From Caprimulgus europaeus (Eukaryota > Chordata > Aves > Caprimulgiformes > Caprimulgidae): a stretch of DNA of 64,000 nt. Both the position numbers and the translations under genes were made by a program. The notes under the pieces were generated by a model. The model was given only the letters and a program-made list of their open reading frames with translations. It was not told the DNA's origin and ran no database searches. The stretch covers positions 68,781,723 through 68,845,722 of the forward strand of contig OU015526.1 in NCBI GenBank assembly GCA_907165065.1. Reading direction: 5' to 3'. How positions within the stretch are numbered: position 1 is the stretch's first letter; every line of letters starts with the position of its first letter. Positions 21,601 to 35,050 of the stretch are shown here, one piece after another.

Positions 21601-23869
21601 CAGAGTCTGTAGCACAGAATTTCATTGTGCTAGATGCACTATTAAATGACTTTCAACCTCCTTTATGAGTGATTCCAAAGCTGGAAAATATATAGAATGG
21701 GGAGGGGGGCGGGGGGAAGGGTTTTATTGCAGGACAGAAAGAAAGGAGGATTAAAAAAAATGAAAGAAAGAAACTGGCATTTGCTAGTTGGCTGTTCATG
21801 TTAATCCTCTTTAGGACACACGTGACTTCAGCTGGAAAACCTCTCACATTTTTCAATCTGTTGTGGAGCAGCGAGCTTGGTAACAGTCATAAGAACCTTT
21901 AAAAATCTCTAAGCAGTTTCTAGCCCCTCTCAGTGTCGCTCTCTGACTCTGTAGGCTGGCAGACTGGCACTGCTCGGAGACCTAGGACCAAATGATAAAT
22001 ACTAACCCTGCTTCTATATATTTCAAACAGCCTTTTGTACCATGACTTGTGGTTCAAAATGATGTGTCAGAAATGGATGTGTGGATTTTAATGCCATTTT
22101 TGAAAAGAGACTTAAACAGAATTTTTAGTTTCAAAATGGAATTTAATAATTTAGAGCATATGCCATAAAATACATACCCTAGAATTTCCTCATTTCAGTT
22201 GTTGAGATATTTCAGAGGAGTTACTCCAAGTTCTGAAAGGACAGAGCATAACATAATTATGAAGACTTTCCCTCTTGAATGACCATAGAGATAATAAATT
22301 GCAAAAAAAAAAAAAAAAAGATGTAGTGCAATAGATCATTTTCTGTCTTGCATTGTCGAAGTTGGAGTAGGTTCATACAATGTCATTTGCAGTACTTACC
22401 CAGATTAATTTTAGATGTCTCAAGGAGCTGGATTTTAATACCATATAAGCCCAGAGCTACAGACACTGGGTTATTTCAGTTGTTTTTTCTTTACTGTGAG
22501 GTATCTTAAATGGATTATCAAGAAATATGGTCTGACTGAGAATCCTTTCACAAATAATTATGGCTTATATGGCCTGACAGGATGGAGAAAATGTATCACA
22601 ATGGTTTTAGTCCTTAAAAAAAAACCTTACCTTTCACAATTCAGAAGAAAGACCAAAAAGCTAGAAAAGAAAGAAGATGGTCAAGCTTATTTTATTTTTC
22701 CCCAACATTAGTTTTTCTGTGTTATCTAAGCATAAGAACTGAAAAGAACAGCTGACTCCCTGAAATGCTACTGTATGCTGCTCTTGAGTGGAGTTTATTT
22801 TTTATCTCTTTGATGGTATCATACTGTCTTTATTTTGCCTAAATGTTTAACATAGTGATACTGATGAACTTGATGATTCCCTTCATATTGTAAGAAACGA
22901 GATATGTAACTGTCTGGACAGACCAAACAAGTAATTTGGCTCTTTGCAGATCTCATCAATGATGGGAGCTTGGATTTTGCTGTGTATAAGTGCTTCAGTT
23001 AGATTGGTTGCCAATAAATATTGTAAAACTCTAGAAAGTGAATGAAGAGTGAAATATGGAGAATATATCTGAAAACATCAGATATATTCAAACATCATTG
23101 TGTGGTGATTGTGGGGTGAGATGTCATGAATATGTATGAGGATGTATTTTGTCATACCAAGGTATTATCCTTAAATGAAATTTTGATTCATTGATACTGA
23201 CAGACGCTTCTTCCTACTTGATTTCCAGGTCCTAGCTCGTATTAATGAGTACAAATATAATTTTAAGAGTGTTTTATAAATAGAAGCCTGCCAGTTATAG
23301 TTTTATGCACAACTTCTTTGTTAACTCAAGAGTGCATCTGTAAAAGTTACATCCGCATGTAAATTTAAATTTATTTTTTCCTTGTAAAATGATGCAGTGA
23401 GAGTGATTCAAAAGCATCCTGGACAGTGAGACATCATAAACAGAGGGAAAGCCCTTTGGGAATGTGACCCCGAGAAGTCTGCAAGCCTGGTCCACCAATC
23501 CTACTGCTGCTAAAATTCTGATGGCCAGCAGTAAAACTCAGTGTGAATGCTGAATTGTATTTGAAATGACTGTTTTTTAAAATGAAGTAACATTTCATTT
23601 TCAAGTAACAAAGCAGTGTATGCCTGCACTTAGATAAACCTTCTGCCAGGTGATATTTGAAAGATAAAACTTATAAAGGGACAGTATATGAATGGAAGCA
23701 GCCAGATAGGCTGGGGGAGTGGCCATCAATTTATGCACACAACTGCATTTTCAACATAATTAGCTGTCTAATTGAGCATTATAATTTAACTGACACATTT
23801 AAACATGTAATTTATTTGAATGCACACTACTTGTAATTTGTTTATAATGTTTTGCTCTTCAGGATTGTG
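12629..23869. other. Intergenic DNA, no gene recognised
   Basis: About 11 kb without a recognisable exon, RNA gene or large repeat. It holds an (AAT/AAC)n-like microsatellite at about 13738-13764, an A-run at 15740-15753, a short TATATA stretch at 15958-15974, a perfect 22-bp palindrome at 17697-17718 and an A17 run at 22303-22319. Open frames are short and without family features. Unrecognised regulatory elements or a non-coding RNA cannot be excluded. Confidence 0.55.
17697..17718. repeat. Perfect 22-bp palindrome
   Basis: The half-site GTCACCATGTT is followed directly by its exact reverse complement. There is no spacer. The centre is GTTAAC. It resembles a symmetric RFX-type X-box with one deviation per half, but no function is shown. 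Confidence 0.85.
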
Positions 23870-23966
23870 TCAGACTCTAGAAGATGCAAATACCCTTCTG
23901 AGGGTAAGAGTTGGACTCGATGATCCTGTGGGTCCCTTCCAAGTCACAACATTCTATGAGGAATCA
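23870..23966 (+). mobile_element. Short CR1 3' fragment
   Basis: The text GAGTTGGACTCGATGATCCTGTGGGTCCCTTCCAA (seen here in shorter matching blocks) followed by ATTCTATGAG is the 3' end of a diverged CR1. Only about 95 bases remain. It is older than the other CR1 copies, judging by its changes. Confidence 0.75.
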
Positions 23967-26900
23967 AAAAGAATATATTCAGGAGCCCTAAATTCAAATA
24001 AATTTCTGTAATTTCAAATTAGAAGTATGGAAGCAGAAAAGCCATGCAGATAAAGTTAAGTACTGAGCATAACTGTAAACAGCATTCTAATTTTAAATAC
24101 CAGAGATACTGTAGTGCACTTCGTGTTAGCAGGTTATTGTGCAAAGCTGACTAGCTTAGCTGGCAGCTTGGTGGGAAGATGATTTTGGTAATCAAGAGGT
24201 TTAAACTGCACATCTGTCTTGTCTGGAGAAAAAAAGCCTCCCTTTCTCAACATGATAGATATTGCTGAGAGGTCAGTATTTCTGCAGGGGCAGATTCTGA
24301 ACCTGAAGTTGGCTACACTACAAGGTAAGCATGGAAATAATTGTGGGGTTTTTTGGTCATTGTTGGTATTTTTTGTGGTTTTGTTTGCTGTTGTTTTGGT
24401 TTTTTTTTTGTTTGTTTGTTTACACTTGGGATTTATTTGCTGAACAAAGTAGTTGAAAGTTTTCTTTTAACCCAGAACCCAATAAACTTTTGTACTGTTA
24501 TACCTCATTAAATATTTTGTGGTGCTGAATTTTGAATCTGCTGCTTCAATTACAGAAACTGCCAACAGACATATGAAAATCCAGAATATAGAAGCTGAAG
24601 CATTCCTGCTTTTTAGCTTTGGAATTACTTTTGCATGCTTTGACAATTTCTCCTTATAAAGGAAGTCAATGATAGCTATAGTTACAGAATGCAAGAAAAT
24701 GAATATAAAATTTTACTACCAAAATAGAGAAGAAAACAACTTTTGCAAACCAGAAGTTGGCACGATTTCTGGCTTTTCTCCCCACCTTTCTCTGTGCTCT
24801 CCACTCTCCCAAGTCAGCAAGAAGAGAAAGTAAATGCAAGGCCATGCATGAGGAAATACAAATATATGAGTCTTACCCTAAGGAGTTGCAGCTTGCTTTC
24901 TGAGAAGACATGGTGATTTCATGTCATTTGAATTTATTATGCTCAGTGTAGCATAAGAGGTGATGGAAGAAGTTCTGTCCCTGGTGTATGTGACATGAGG
25001 AATTTTAGCCTAAGTGATCAAAAATTGCATTTGTATTGTTTATTTAAATCAAAAGGACATGTCCTGACTGCACAGATGACACATTATACTGTTTGGAGTG
25101 GGAAGATTACTCCATTTTAAGATTGAACAAGATGAATTAATTTATTAGGAGATCCTGAAGCATATAGAGGTGGATTTTGTACGCATGGATAGATAAAGCT
25201 GGGGTAGGATAAACTCACAAGATACAATTAAAACAGGGTATGTAAAAACTCTCCCAAATCTTGGGGAGACTTGTCTGTTGCTGTGGCTCCACTGTGTTGG
25301 TGCATGGGTTCCCAAATACATGGCTGTACATCAAATGTCATGCAAAAAACAAGAGGAAAGGGAACTCTTCCAGGAAAAATGGACTTTGTACCCTTCATGG
25401 GGAGTTGAAGGGAGAGTTAGGAAGATGGACAGTGGCTCAGAACACTGTTTCTCATTTCCAGTTCTCTGATAGAGTAATTGTCAGGAGGTTGAACTTCTAT
25501 TTTGTCACCCAGTGTGTTCAGAATAGCTTTTATCAGGACAAGCAATATTAGAAATATAATGTGAAATACATACTATAAAATAAAATTCTTTACTACTTTG
25601 ACCTTTTGGTCCTTTGCACTGTGATTCATGGTATTATCTTCCATTCTATGAAGATTAGCAAGGTTGTCATGAAGAGGACACAATATGAAGAGGAGAGCCC
25701 ATTAAAAAACTCTCTGCTCTGACTACAGGATCTGTTGGCACATTTTGGTATTTTGACTGTTGATACCTCTTCTGCTCTTCCTTGGTAATAAAGGAGCAAT
25801 GAAGCCTTTCCCATTTGGAAGGACAGGACCAGTAGAAAGGGAGAATCAGTGGAATTACTTCCAAATTACCTGTAATAGAGTAGTTCCTATTTTAATGGTA
25901 TTGCTCATTCTTGCTGTGTTTTCTAGAGAAACCAGAAATTCCTGTCTTTGCACCCTGAGTCGAGTTGACTGTGCACCGGAGGAAAGCAGATGTGGCAGTC
26001 CTCAGAGTATTTTAAGAAATGCCACCAATGCCAAAAACCAATCTGGTAACTGCTATCTCCTCACTGAGGTTTCTGCTTGGTTTTGCCTGCAAAACAAAGA
26101 AGCTGGCTCAGCTGGCTGGTCAAGTCCTCTGTCAATGTGCAAGGCTGGCATAGCCTGAGGGGCAGGCAGGACAATAACAGAGTCTGGATTAAACTGCTTT
26201 GCTTAGTGCAGGTTTACCTGAGCTATCTGGGATAATGATGGGTAACTTGGATCAGAGAGTGAGTTCTACATTATTCATGGAGATTCAGTGACACTTGGGC
26301 ATTCATTGCCCCCTGGAAAGCGACATGGAAAAATAAAACGAAATTCTGAATGGCTCCTACTTTAGCTCAGAATTTAGAGAGTGTGCTCTAAGTGGGAGGA
26401 AAGTTGAGAAATAAAGATGAAAAATGAAAATAAAGTAACAACTAATAGCAAGATATCCCTCAGGTATCAAGCTCATTACTGTCATGTTGAGGAGGTACCT
26501 TTAAATCTGTGTTGTTTTCAGAAAACTGAGTTGGGATGTTTTCCATAGTTTCTCTGAAAGGCTTTAATAAATTGAAGTTAGTTAATTATTAATAAAAATG
26601 ATTAGTATGATCTCTGTGCTTAGACTATATTCCTGTCTAGATAAACATTTATTCCAATTTTTTGTTTAAATTAAGAATAAATAAAAGGCTGCAGTCTGTA
26701 ATCTGAATAGAAATTGATACAGGAGCAGGTCAAGTTTCCCCAGACTTAAATTTCTCTGGTACTTTGAGCTATTCTTCGATAAGTGTTTACATGATTTACA
26801 GTGCAGCATCTTTCTGTTCTCCCTCTTCGAGCTTTCTTTGTGCAGAAGGAGTACCCTTTACAGGGAGGTATTGTGCTACTTGAACATGGCCGTAGTTAAC

Positions 26901-29900
26901 TTTGTGTACTGTTTTGACTCAAGTACAATTTGTACTTTAACTCATAAAGCTGATAGGGTGCCCTGTAGAGACATCTATATACTCAGAATTGTGTACATAA
27001 GGGAAAGGTCCCTTCTGTGTGTGGCAGGTTATGCAGAGGACAGGATTTGCTTTTGCTCTATGGAGATGGCTGACTAGGTAAATTTTCTACTCCGTGTATG
27101 GGCTCCAAATTTTATCAGTGCGTGTGTGAGAGAGGAGTGGGAGTCTTTAGTCCCATTGCACCCCTCTTTTGCCACCCTCCCTACAGTAAGGGCCCTAGAC
27201 CCTCTGGAAAAGTGTGAGCAATACTGATTATATCAATTTATTTTGAAGCTGGAGTCTTCGAAGTGTGCTCTTATAGAGTTCTCTCAACTCTCCTCCTTGA
27301 AGTGCAAACAAAATGTTAACAAAGGTGAATAAAACAGGGTAGTTAGTTAGTGTCCATTTTGTTGTAAAAAAGCCCACAACAAAAGTGGAGCAAGATGTTA
27401 ACAAAGGTGAATAAAACAGGGTAGTTAGTGTCCATTTTGTTGTAAAAAAGCCCACAACAAAAGTGGAGCAAGATGTTAACAAAGGTGAATAAAACAGGGT
27501 AGTTAGTGTCCATTTTGTTATAAAAAAGCCTATGACAAATGTGAAGGCATTTGGTAGAAGAGCTTTCTCTCTTAATCTTTGGACTATATTAAATGTGGGA
27601 GGGATGGAAAAAGGCTAAATTTGGTGCGTTGTACACAGAGGGGGTTGAGCTGGTGGCTGGTCACAGGCTTACACGTGAAATATGAATTTGAAATGTACTT
27701 AAAAATCCGTGTCACTAATTTTTGTTGTCTTGGAGACTTGACTTCTGAGGCTCTGGATAACCTGTACCACCCTACAAATGTGGTGAAGGGGAAGAGGGCA
27801 GATTTCTGACACGGTAGCTGTTTTGCAGAAAATTTTGACGTCTAGAGTACACAGAACACAGACACTCACATCATGCCCACACAACTCATGCGTCTGCTGT
27901 ACATTGGCTTCATAATCTTTTTACTAAACGTCACAAAATATGATAATATTACTATGCTTGAATAGACAATGTCTCTGAAGAATATATTGTGGATGTGGAA
28001 AAGAGGAACTTTGCTTTAAAGAAGAAACAGAAGCTGACCTCAGCACTAAGATGCTTCTCTCTATTTTAATGTGGGAATAATGTATGGAGCTGCACTAGTA
28101 CAAACTGCTGAAGCGCCTTGGCGCTGCTCCAAACGAGTGCCCTTTCTGATGGAGATTTTAATACTTCAAGAAGACATAGTATGTGCAGTTAGATGCCAAT
28201 AAAATCATTCCCTGTAGGATCCATAGGCTGCATTTCAATGCTAAATTATGATGACAGTGTGAATGATTGACCACCAATCACCAGTGAAGCATTTCTACAC
28301 ACACACGTGCTTTTGCTTTTCTGCAGTTTAATGTGGTGCCATTGCTGCTGATGCTAAAGAAGCCCTAACCACCTGGTAGTTTATTGTCTAGAACCTGACC
28401 TTATTGCTTTCATGACCTCCAAGAGGCCACAACCAAGACTTGTTTGGTCTCCAGACAAAAACGCGACATTAAATGAACCAAAAGAGAAATCCACAGATGC
28501 AACTATTGCTGCATTTGGCAATTGAGAGAGGAATGAGACGGGAACTAAGAATCCCATTGCAATTATTCTTGGGTAAGAGTGTATTTTTCTGTTTCAGAAA
28601 AATCAAATAACTTTGAATGCATTCTCTATCTAGTCTAAATTATATGCAACAGGAGGGGAATGAGCTTGCTAAACCTGACTGGAAGAAAGGGTGACCCTCT
28701 GTTAAGGGTGAGAATAAGGAACTGGAGTTCAGATTAAGACAAGTGATCTGAAAGATTTTCCCATAAAGTGGTCACTAAATTCAATCTTTGCTTAAGTTCT
28801 TGAAATTCCCCTTTTGAAGATTTTGAATCAATTATTTTGGTAACAGAATTCAGTGACTGAATCTGTCACAGCTATGAATCCGGTTAAGTATCATTTGTTT
28901 TAAAAAAAAAAAAAAGAAAAAAGAAAAAAAAAGATAGATTTGATTCATAGTGGAAAAAAAAATGAAGTACGATACCTGGCCAAATAGAAGAGTAAGATAA
29001 ATGCCCCAGGATCCTGTTTCTTCTATACATGATACTGTAAAATTCTATGAAATTACAATAAAAACAAATAAAGAGTAAGTAAATAGCCAAACCTAAATTT
29101 GATAATTTAGAAAGCTGTTGAAAAATTTCTTCACATTATAAGCTTTTAAATCTAGTGTGAAGAATTTTTGTCAGGAAAATGGAGAAATTAGCTAGGAAAA
29201 AAAAAGTTCTCAATACTGATTCTGTCTCCGTCTTGATTTTTTTTAGAAATCCTAATTTTTATTTAAGAAGTGCTGATTAATTCTGTTTGCATGCCTAGCC
29301 TAGCCTGAGATAGCTCAAGTAAAGTTCTGAGTCCCTGCAGCCAACAGCAATCTTGCCATTGTGCCAGGTATCTGGCACATGCAGTTTGGTGAAAATTTAC
29401 TATGAGGTCTTGATTTCTTGAAAGCTGTGGGATATCTCAGTATTTGCTTCCAAAAGCTGAGGAACAATAACATAGTGAACTCTGAAAACTGTTGTCTCAT
29501 TCTGCTGATGAGAAATGCAAACACAGAAAACTCAACAATAATATTTATGTACAGCATTGCTTAGGTTATAATTGCATATGTCCTGAATATGAAAAATTAG
29601 ATGGTAGAAAATGCAAGCATGTTTTCATATACATAGGGTTTCAGTAAGAAGCTGGTGCATATGGAACCTTCTTGCTTGGTACCAGGTGCTAATGGTTCTT
29701 GTCTGATAAAAAAAACCCCAAAACCACAACAAAAACCCCATTAAAAAGACAAACTGTTCAGATAAAATCATCACGCCTTTTGAAATAATGGTTTAATAGT
29801 GAGAAAAATAGGAATGATTTCTGAAATCCCTTTTTTTTTTTCCTTTTCTAGCTGAAAATTGACTGGCAGCTATCAGCAAATTGGAGACAAGGAAACTTTC

Positions 29901-31097
29901 AGAAATATTTGCCTTCTAAACTTCTATCGTAGTCTGCAGTCTTCTTGGAACCAGATTTCTATTTCCTGACTGCAGAAGCATTTTGTTGGAATCTTTTTGC
30001 TGAAAAGACAAGAAATAACATTTGAATTGCTTTTGGATTTCTTATAGGACTTTGTCTTATTTTTGAAGCCTCTGAGCTGGATGTGTATTTCATTCCTTCT
30101 CATTTTTTGTTTTTCTTCTAAATATCTTCTTTGTATTTGGTACAAAGTGGAATGCAAAATAATTAAGCAAGTGATTTGTGAGTCTCTGACTACAAAATAA
30201 CACTCCCCTCAACATTCTCAGTAATTCCATTTTTAACTAATTCTTTGACCTGTAGTAGAGACAGCAACAAATTGGTTTAGTCTTCTGACAGTTTTAGGTT
30301 TGCATTACAACTTAAAAACTGCCCCAGTCTACTGAGATTTGTGTATACTTCATGACGATATTCTCACTTAATTCCTAATGACACCTTAGTTCTTAAATTG
30401 CTTACAGATTATTTTTTCCCCTAACACTGGTTAAACTATTTCTCCACACTACAAAAGGAATAGAAAACCCCCACTCAAAACTTTTCAGTGCTAGATTAGC
30501 TACATGAAACAAATAATTGTTGGTGTTTTGCCCTCCTTTGACATTTGAAACCAGACTATTGCCATCCTGGTAGCAGGCTGCTGTCTGAGGCTCACAAACA
30601 GCCTGGCATTATACAGAGAAGACTTGGCTTGGTTTTCTAAACAACTTTTTAATGCCATGCTGCCCACACAGAAGAGCTCAGGGCTTTCCTCGCCTCTTCA
30701 GTCTTGACATACTTCCTTTTTCATTCCTGTGTCTCCAATCAGTGTGGCAATGTGTGGCACGGAGACATGACTTGTGACTCGTTGGATTTGCTTGATGCAA
30801 CAAGCTGATATACAAATGGCCAGAAGGATTGTCAAGGTATGCTTGCTACATCTAGAAATTATGGAGTTTTTGTGGGCTTGAGAAGTGCAAACTCAAGTCC
30901 AGGCTTGAATTTTAGGTTCTTCACTTTGCTCTGTGTGTGTTGTAGTGTTCCTGTAAAGGGGAATGCTGTGCGTGTGTGTTTTGTAGCATTACCCAGGGGA
31001 AGTATAAAAAATGCAGCTTCTTTGGAATCAGAGACTCAGCTATGTCCAGGTATTTGGCACAAGAAGGGGTGTATTAGAAGGGATGTATTGGCATTAG
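23967..31097. other. Intergenic DNA, no gene recognised
   Basis: No host exon seen. The stretch holds a T/G-rich low-complexity block at about 24343-24421, a 78-bp tandem repeat at 27313-27543 and an A-rich run at 28912-28933. A 132-codon + frame at 25760-26158 starts with a non-family hydrophobic stretch and has no supporting features. Confidence 0.55.
27313..27543. repeat. Tandem repeat, about three copies of a 78-bp unit
   Basis: Copies begin ATGTTAACAAAGG at 27313, 27395 and 27473. The first spacing is 82 bp because GTTAG is expanded by four bases (GTAGTTAGTTAG against GTAGTTAG). The second spacing is 78 bp. Copies 1 and 2 are almost identical and copy 3 diverges near its end (TATGACAAATG). 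This is a minisatellite. Its minus-strand open frame just repeats the same 26 residues. Confidence 0.95.
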
Positions 31098-31682
31098 AAG
31101 GGGTATATTAGAACGCGTGTGGTTAGTAGAACCTCAAGAGAGGTTCTCCTCCCCCTCTACTCTGCCCTACACATCTGGAATATTGTGTTCAGTTCTGGGC
31201 CCTGCAGTTCAAGGACAGGGAACTGCTTGAGAGAGTCCAGCACAGAGCCATAAAGATGATGAAGGGAGTGGAGTATCTCCCTTATGAGGAAAGGCTGAGG
31301 GAGCTGGGTCTCTTGAGCTTGGAGAAGAGGAGACTGAGGGGTCACCTCATTAATGCTTGTAAATATGTAAAGGGTGAGTGTCAGGAGGATGGAGCCAGGC
31401 TCTTCTCAGTGATGTCCAGTTGACACGGGGCAATGGGTGTAAGCTGGAACACAGGAGGTTCTGCTTAAACTTAAGAAACTTCTTTACAGTGAGGGTGCCA
31501 GAGCACTGGGACAGGCTGCCCAGAGAGGTTGTGGAGTCTCCTTCTCTGGAGACATTCAAGACCCGCCTGGACGCCTTCCTGTGTGATCTCATGTAGGTGT
31601 TCCTGCTCTTGCAGGGGGATTGGACTAGATGATCTTTCGAGGTCCCTTCCAATCCCTAGCATTCTGTGTGATTCTGTGTGTG
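31098..31682 (+). mobile_element. CR1 LINE fragment with 3' tail
   Basis: This is a 3'-complete, 5'-truncated CR1 of the same subfamily as the one at 4250-9314. Shared blocks include GAGAGGTTCTCCTCCCCCTC, GAGAGAGTCCAGCACAGAGC, GGTCACCTCATTAATGCTTG and GGAGACATTCAAGACCCGCC. It ends in ATTCTGTGTGATTCTGTG. Relative to the first copy it lacks several bases after TCTGCCCT. It shows what the uninterrupted GGTGAC/GGTCAC target region of the first copy looks like. Confidence 0.93.
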
Positions 31683-34300
31683 ACAAGCTCTACTGGTGTG
31701 AAACCCAGGAGTGCCTCCATATCAGGCACGTTCAACCCATGAAACTCTGTAGTATCTTTATTCCCTGTGATGCTCGAGGATTTCATTTGCTGGAGTAGTG
31801 CAGCACAGCTGACAGAAAGGTTATGTTCTATACACTATGAAAGGTCCCAGCAGCACAGCTGGTCCTGGTCACCAGAGCTCACTGATGGCAGCAGGCAGCC
31901 AGCACGGGGAGCTGACACCTTCTGCTAGTTGGCTTAGCTCTTTGCAGGGTGTAGGTGTAGGAGGACTTGTGGGCTCAGCTGGTGAGGATTTCTGTTTGTA
32001 ACAGACAGTGGATAGGTACGTCAGGGCTGAAGGTGAGATTCAAAAGAAAACTATTTCACGGTGATGATCTCGGTTATGCTTTAAAATATTTGTCAGGAGA
32101 AAATGTCTATGAATTTGGGGCGGGGAGTGCGGGGTGGGAAAGAGAGAAACACTAAAAGGCTGTGCACAATGCCAGCCGCCATTAGAGGTTAAAGGTTTGT
32201 TTTCAGAGCATCGTTTTTAGAAATATTGCTTCAAATAATTTTGTTGGTCTAAAGAAAATTGCACCTCATACCTTTTTGTTCTGTTTTGAGAGTGGGTTTT
32301 TTTATGGAAGGACAGGACTGTTCTGAGGGCTGGAGAGGTTAACCCTGCACTTTTGGAAGAGCTCTCTGAAAAGAGTGTCATGTGTTGCAGTTGCACAGTG
32401 ATACCACAGTCCTTGCTCTGTGATGAATAATTCATATGACTGGCTAGTGGGCTACAAATAATTGGAACAGATTTTGTAAGTATACTGTATAACAGCACAG
32501 CAGACAGTAATGGGTCTTTTCCATCATTGTGCCCTCCTTGGGACTGGGCTCAGGTGATGGAGGATGCTCATGAAATTTCCAGAAGATAACAAATAATTCC
32601 CCAACACTAAATAAATATTCCCTATCTTGGGTGGAACTGATAATTTGAAGTAAGCCTTGAACTTAAAGGAGAAAAAGTAGTCTTATTTTTTTGTTTATTT
32701 TTAGCAGTGTATGCAGCAGTACTCACTGGGAAAGCTACAATGAGTGTGATCACTAGCAAGCTTGCCAGTATTTAGGAAGATGTTTTCTGTATCCAGCTTT
32801 TCTTAGTTCCCAACTTAGAAATTTCATTGGGAATTTCACATGATCCTAAGCTTTGCATGCGTGTTACCCTTATACCACAGAAGAAGCAAACATCCTTTTC
32901 TCTGTGTGGGAGATCATCAGTAGCTATGTCCAACAGGCAAACATGCATTCTTCTGGCTAGTGGTCAAATGAAATTTGAAAGCCATTTTATTGTCCAGTGT
33001 TTTTACCGAATAGCTGATCCAGACAGCTGAATTGCTGGGAGATGCCTCAGGATTGTCTAGGAGGTTACTGAGCTTTTGGGTTGATCTTGGAACCATCTTC
33101 CTGTGTGAATAAAGGGTGAGCATTAGTTAAGACTGATTATCTGAAATTATTAGATGCTTTAAGTTGTCATGTGTTTCTTCATTAAACAGCCTTTGAAAAT
33201 TAAAATGGAGGTCATCAGCCCAACAGTTCTGTGGTTAATGCTTTTTCCTGGTTTGATTTGATCTAGCTACTTACTTCAGGCATTAATAATCTTTTTGGAT
33301 GTGGCCTATGAATACAGATAAGAGGGGAAAACAGTTCTGCATAGCACACCACCTACTCGTGGCTTTGCATCTAACTGGTGCTGTGAAATCAGCTTGGTTT
33401 GGACTGTGGGGTGACCAGGAGAGGTCCTGCCCACAGTTGGTCTGTGCAGTCACCTATGGCACATGCTGGAGAGACAGTCCCTTCCCCAACGGGTTGGGCA
33501 CACAGTGCAGTGACAACAGGGGTATGAGCTGTACGAGAAGTGAGGGGTCAGCTGCTGCGCCCATCAGCAGATGCAGGGAGAAGCAGGATGTGCTCAGAAA
33601 ATAGGCAAATGCTACCAGTATGTAGTCAAAAGCTACAACCACTGATGTTTTTACCAGCGTGCACTTAAACCAGATGAGCTGGGGGTTTTTTTTATACCTT
33701 CTTTTATCTCTGTACAGATTATTACCTGTGAGTTATAACTGAAAATACGAGGCTTTAAAGACAATGAAGTTTTACAGCTGGAGTCTGTTGATACTCCAAG
33801 ATTTCCTGTCCTCAAATCGATTGGAAAGCACAGTAGTTCTCTGAGCTCAGCGCCTGCTTTTTGAATGATAAAATGTTTTAACTGCTATCTTTTTTTTTTT
33901 TTCCCCCCACAATCCTAGGTCCTAATTAAGCAGTAACTGTAAGAGCAGTAACTGCAGTAATCATTTCTCTTTGCACTGATCTAATCTGAAGACACGAGCA
34001 GCTGCAATAGTTATGCTACAAAGGATATTTTCCCCTTTGGCATATAGAGCACATTTTCCCCTTTGGCATATAGAGTCCCTCGATTAGGTTACAAGTGCTT
34101 GAAGGCTATTGATTTTTGTTCTGTTTTAGGAGAATTCTCCTCTTCTTAACAGTTTGATTTCTCAGGTTTGAATTTGATCAAATTGTGAAACAAAAGCATT
34201 TGTGCATCTGATTACCTGTTTATCTGGTCAGGGAAGCTCTACCATAACACAAAAGCTCCTTTCTGATTCCTGAGCTGCTGGAGATCTCAGGCTCTGGGGT
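31683..34300. other. Intergenic DNA upstream of SLC7A11
   Basis: No exon recognised. Contents include a T-run near 33890-33902 and a 26-bp tandem duplication at 34027-34075 (two copies of ATTTTCCCCTTTGGCATATA plus GAG). The sequence becomes more mixed in composition toward the SLC7A11 promoter. Confidence 0.55.
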
Positions 34301-34479
34301 GTTGTCCTCCTCCTGCCAGGTCACACACACACGTGAGGTGGCTGTAAACAGCAATAGTATTTCTCAAGGGGCAGCATCGTTGCGGCGTTGCTTACTGACA
34401 TCCCAGAAACACACTGCGTGTATGAAAATGACTGTACTGTGGAAATAACCCCGGGTTTTCATTAGGCTGATGTGGGTGT

Positions 34480-34492
34480 GTTGCTAGGCAAC
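34480..34492. promoter_or_regulatory. X-box-like (RFX) motif
   Basis: GTTGCTAGGCAAC is close to a symmetric RFX binding site (GTTGCC-type half sites around a one-base centre). It lies about 570 bp upstream of the TATA-like box of SLC7A11. The motif match is seen in the sequence. Use as a regulatory site is inferred. Confidence 0.4.
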
Positions 34493-34957
34493 TCGGGGTA
34501 ACAAGGGGGTTGTATATATTTTTTAGGTAGGTACAAGTCCCTATAGAGATTTCCAGGTAAGTAACAGAGACGTGAGAGAGGCTGATCAACTACAGCACAC
34601 CAAAAAGTTAAGCCCTGCAAACTTCACTTACGTTAAGAGAAGATTTTCAAGAAAGAAATTGGATTAGACCCAGGGATGACGTATCCTGTTTGATTTCTTT
34701 TCCTCTTGCGCTCTGACGAGCTTTGTGTTTAGGCAGGCTTTTGTTTCTGGCTCTGAGTTGCTTTTTAAAAAAAAAAAAAAGAAAAAAAAATTGGGAGTGT
34801 GTCTCGGGGTGTTGAGGGTGATGTGCTTAGCTTGATTGGCTCGGTTTGCTTGCGAGCGCTTTGTTCTTCCCACCACCCTGAGGTCAGTTGTGCAACATGC
34901 CCCTACTGTTTAAAAAGAAAAGGGAAGGGGGAAAAAAAAAAAAAAAAAGAAAAGAAA

Positions 34958-34970
34958 TGCTGAGTAATGC
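34958..34970. promoter_or_regulatory. EpRE/MARE-like site (Nrf2-Maf) in SLC7A11 promoter
   Basis: TGCTGAGTAATGC resembles the Maf-recognition/electrophile response element core TGCTGAGTCA with one change. Nrf2 control of xCT through such elements is well established in mammals. Its position next to the AARE pair and about 80 bp upstream of the TATA-like box supports a role. Confidence 0.55.
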
Positions 34971-34989
34971 CAGAGGTTTCTCAAATGGC

Positions 34990-35016
34990 TGATGCAAACC
35001 TGGAGAATTTGCATCA
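34990..35016. promoter_or_regulatory. Inverted pair of amino-acid response elements (ATF4 sites)
   Basis: TGATGCAAA (34990-34998) and TTTGCATCA (35008-35016) face each other across 9 bases. These are CCAAT-enhancer/ATF composite sites bound by ATF4, and an inverse pair of this kind is the known amino-acid response region of the mammalian xCT promoter. Cystine or general amino-acid shortage would raise transcription through them. They lie about 35 bp upstream of the TATA-like box. Confidence 0.85.
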
Positions 35017-35050
35017 TCATTCAGCTGGAGTAACTTGGTATGACAAGAGC

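Noticed and set aside
25760-26158. A 132-codon + strand frame with a hydrophobic stretch
   Set aside because: No family motif and no flanking splice or promoter signals. The hydrophobic segment alone does not support a gene.
1-34300. CRISPR arrays, bacterial-type operons or defence genes
   Set aside because: The DNA is clearly vertebrate. The only regular repeats are a minisatellite, microsatellites, CR1 pieces and ERV parts.
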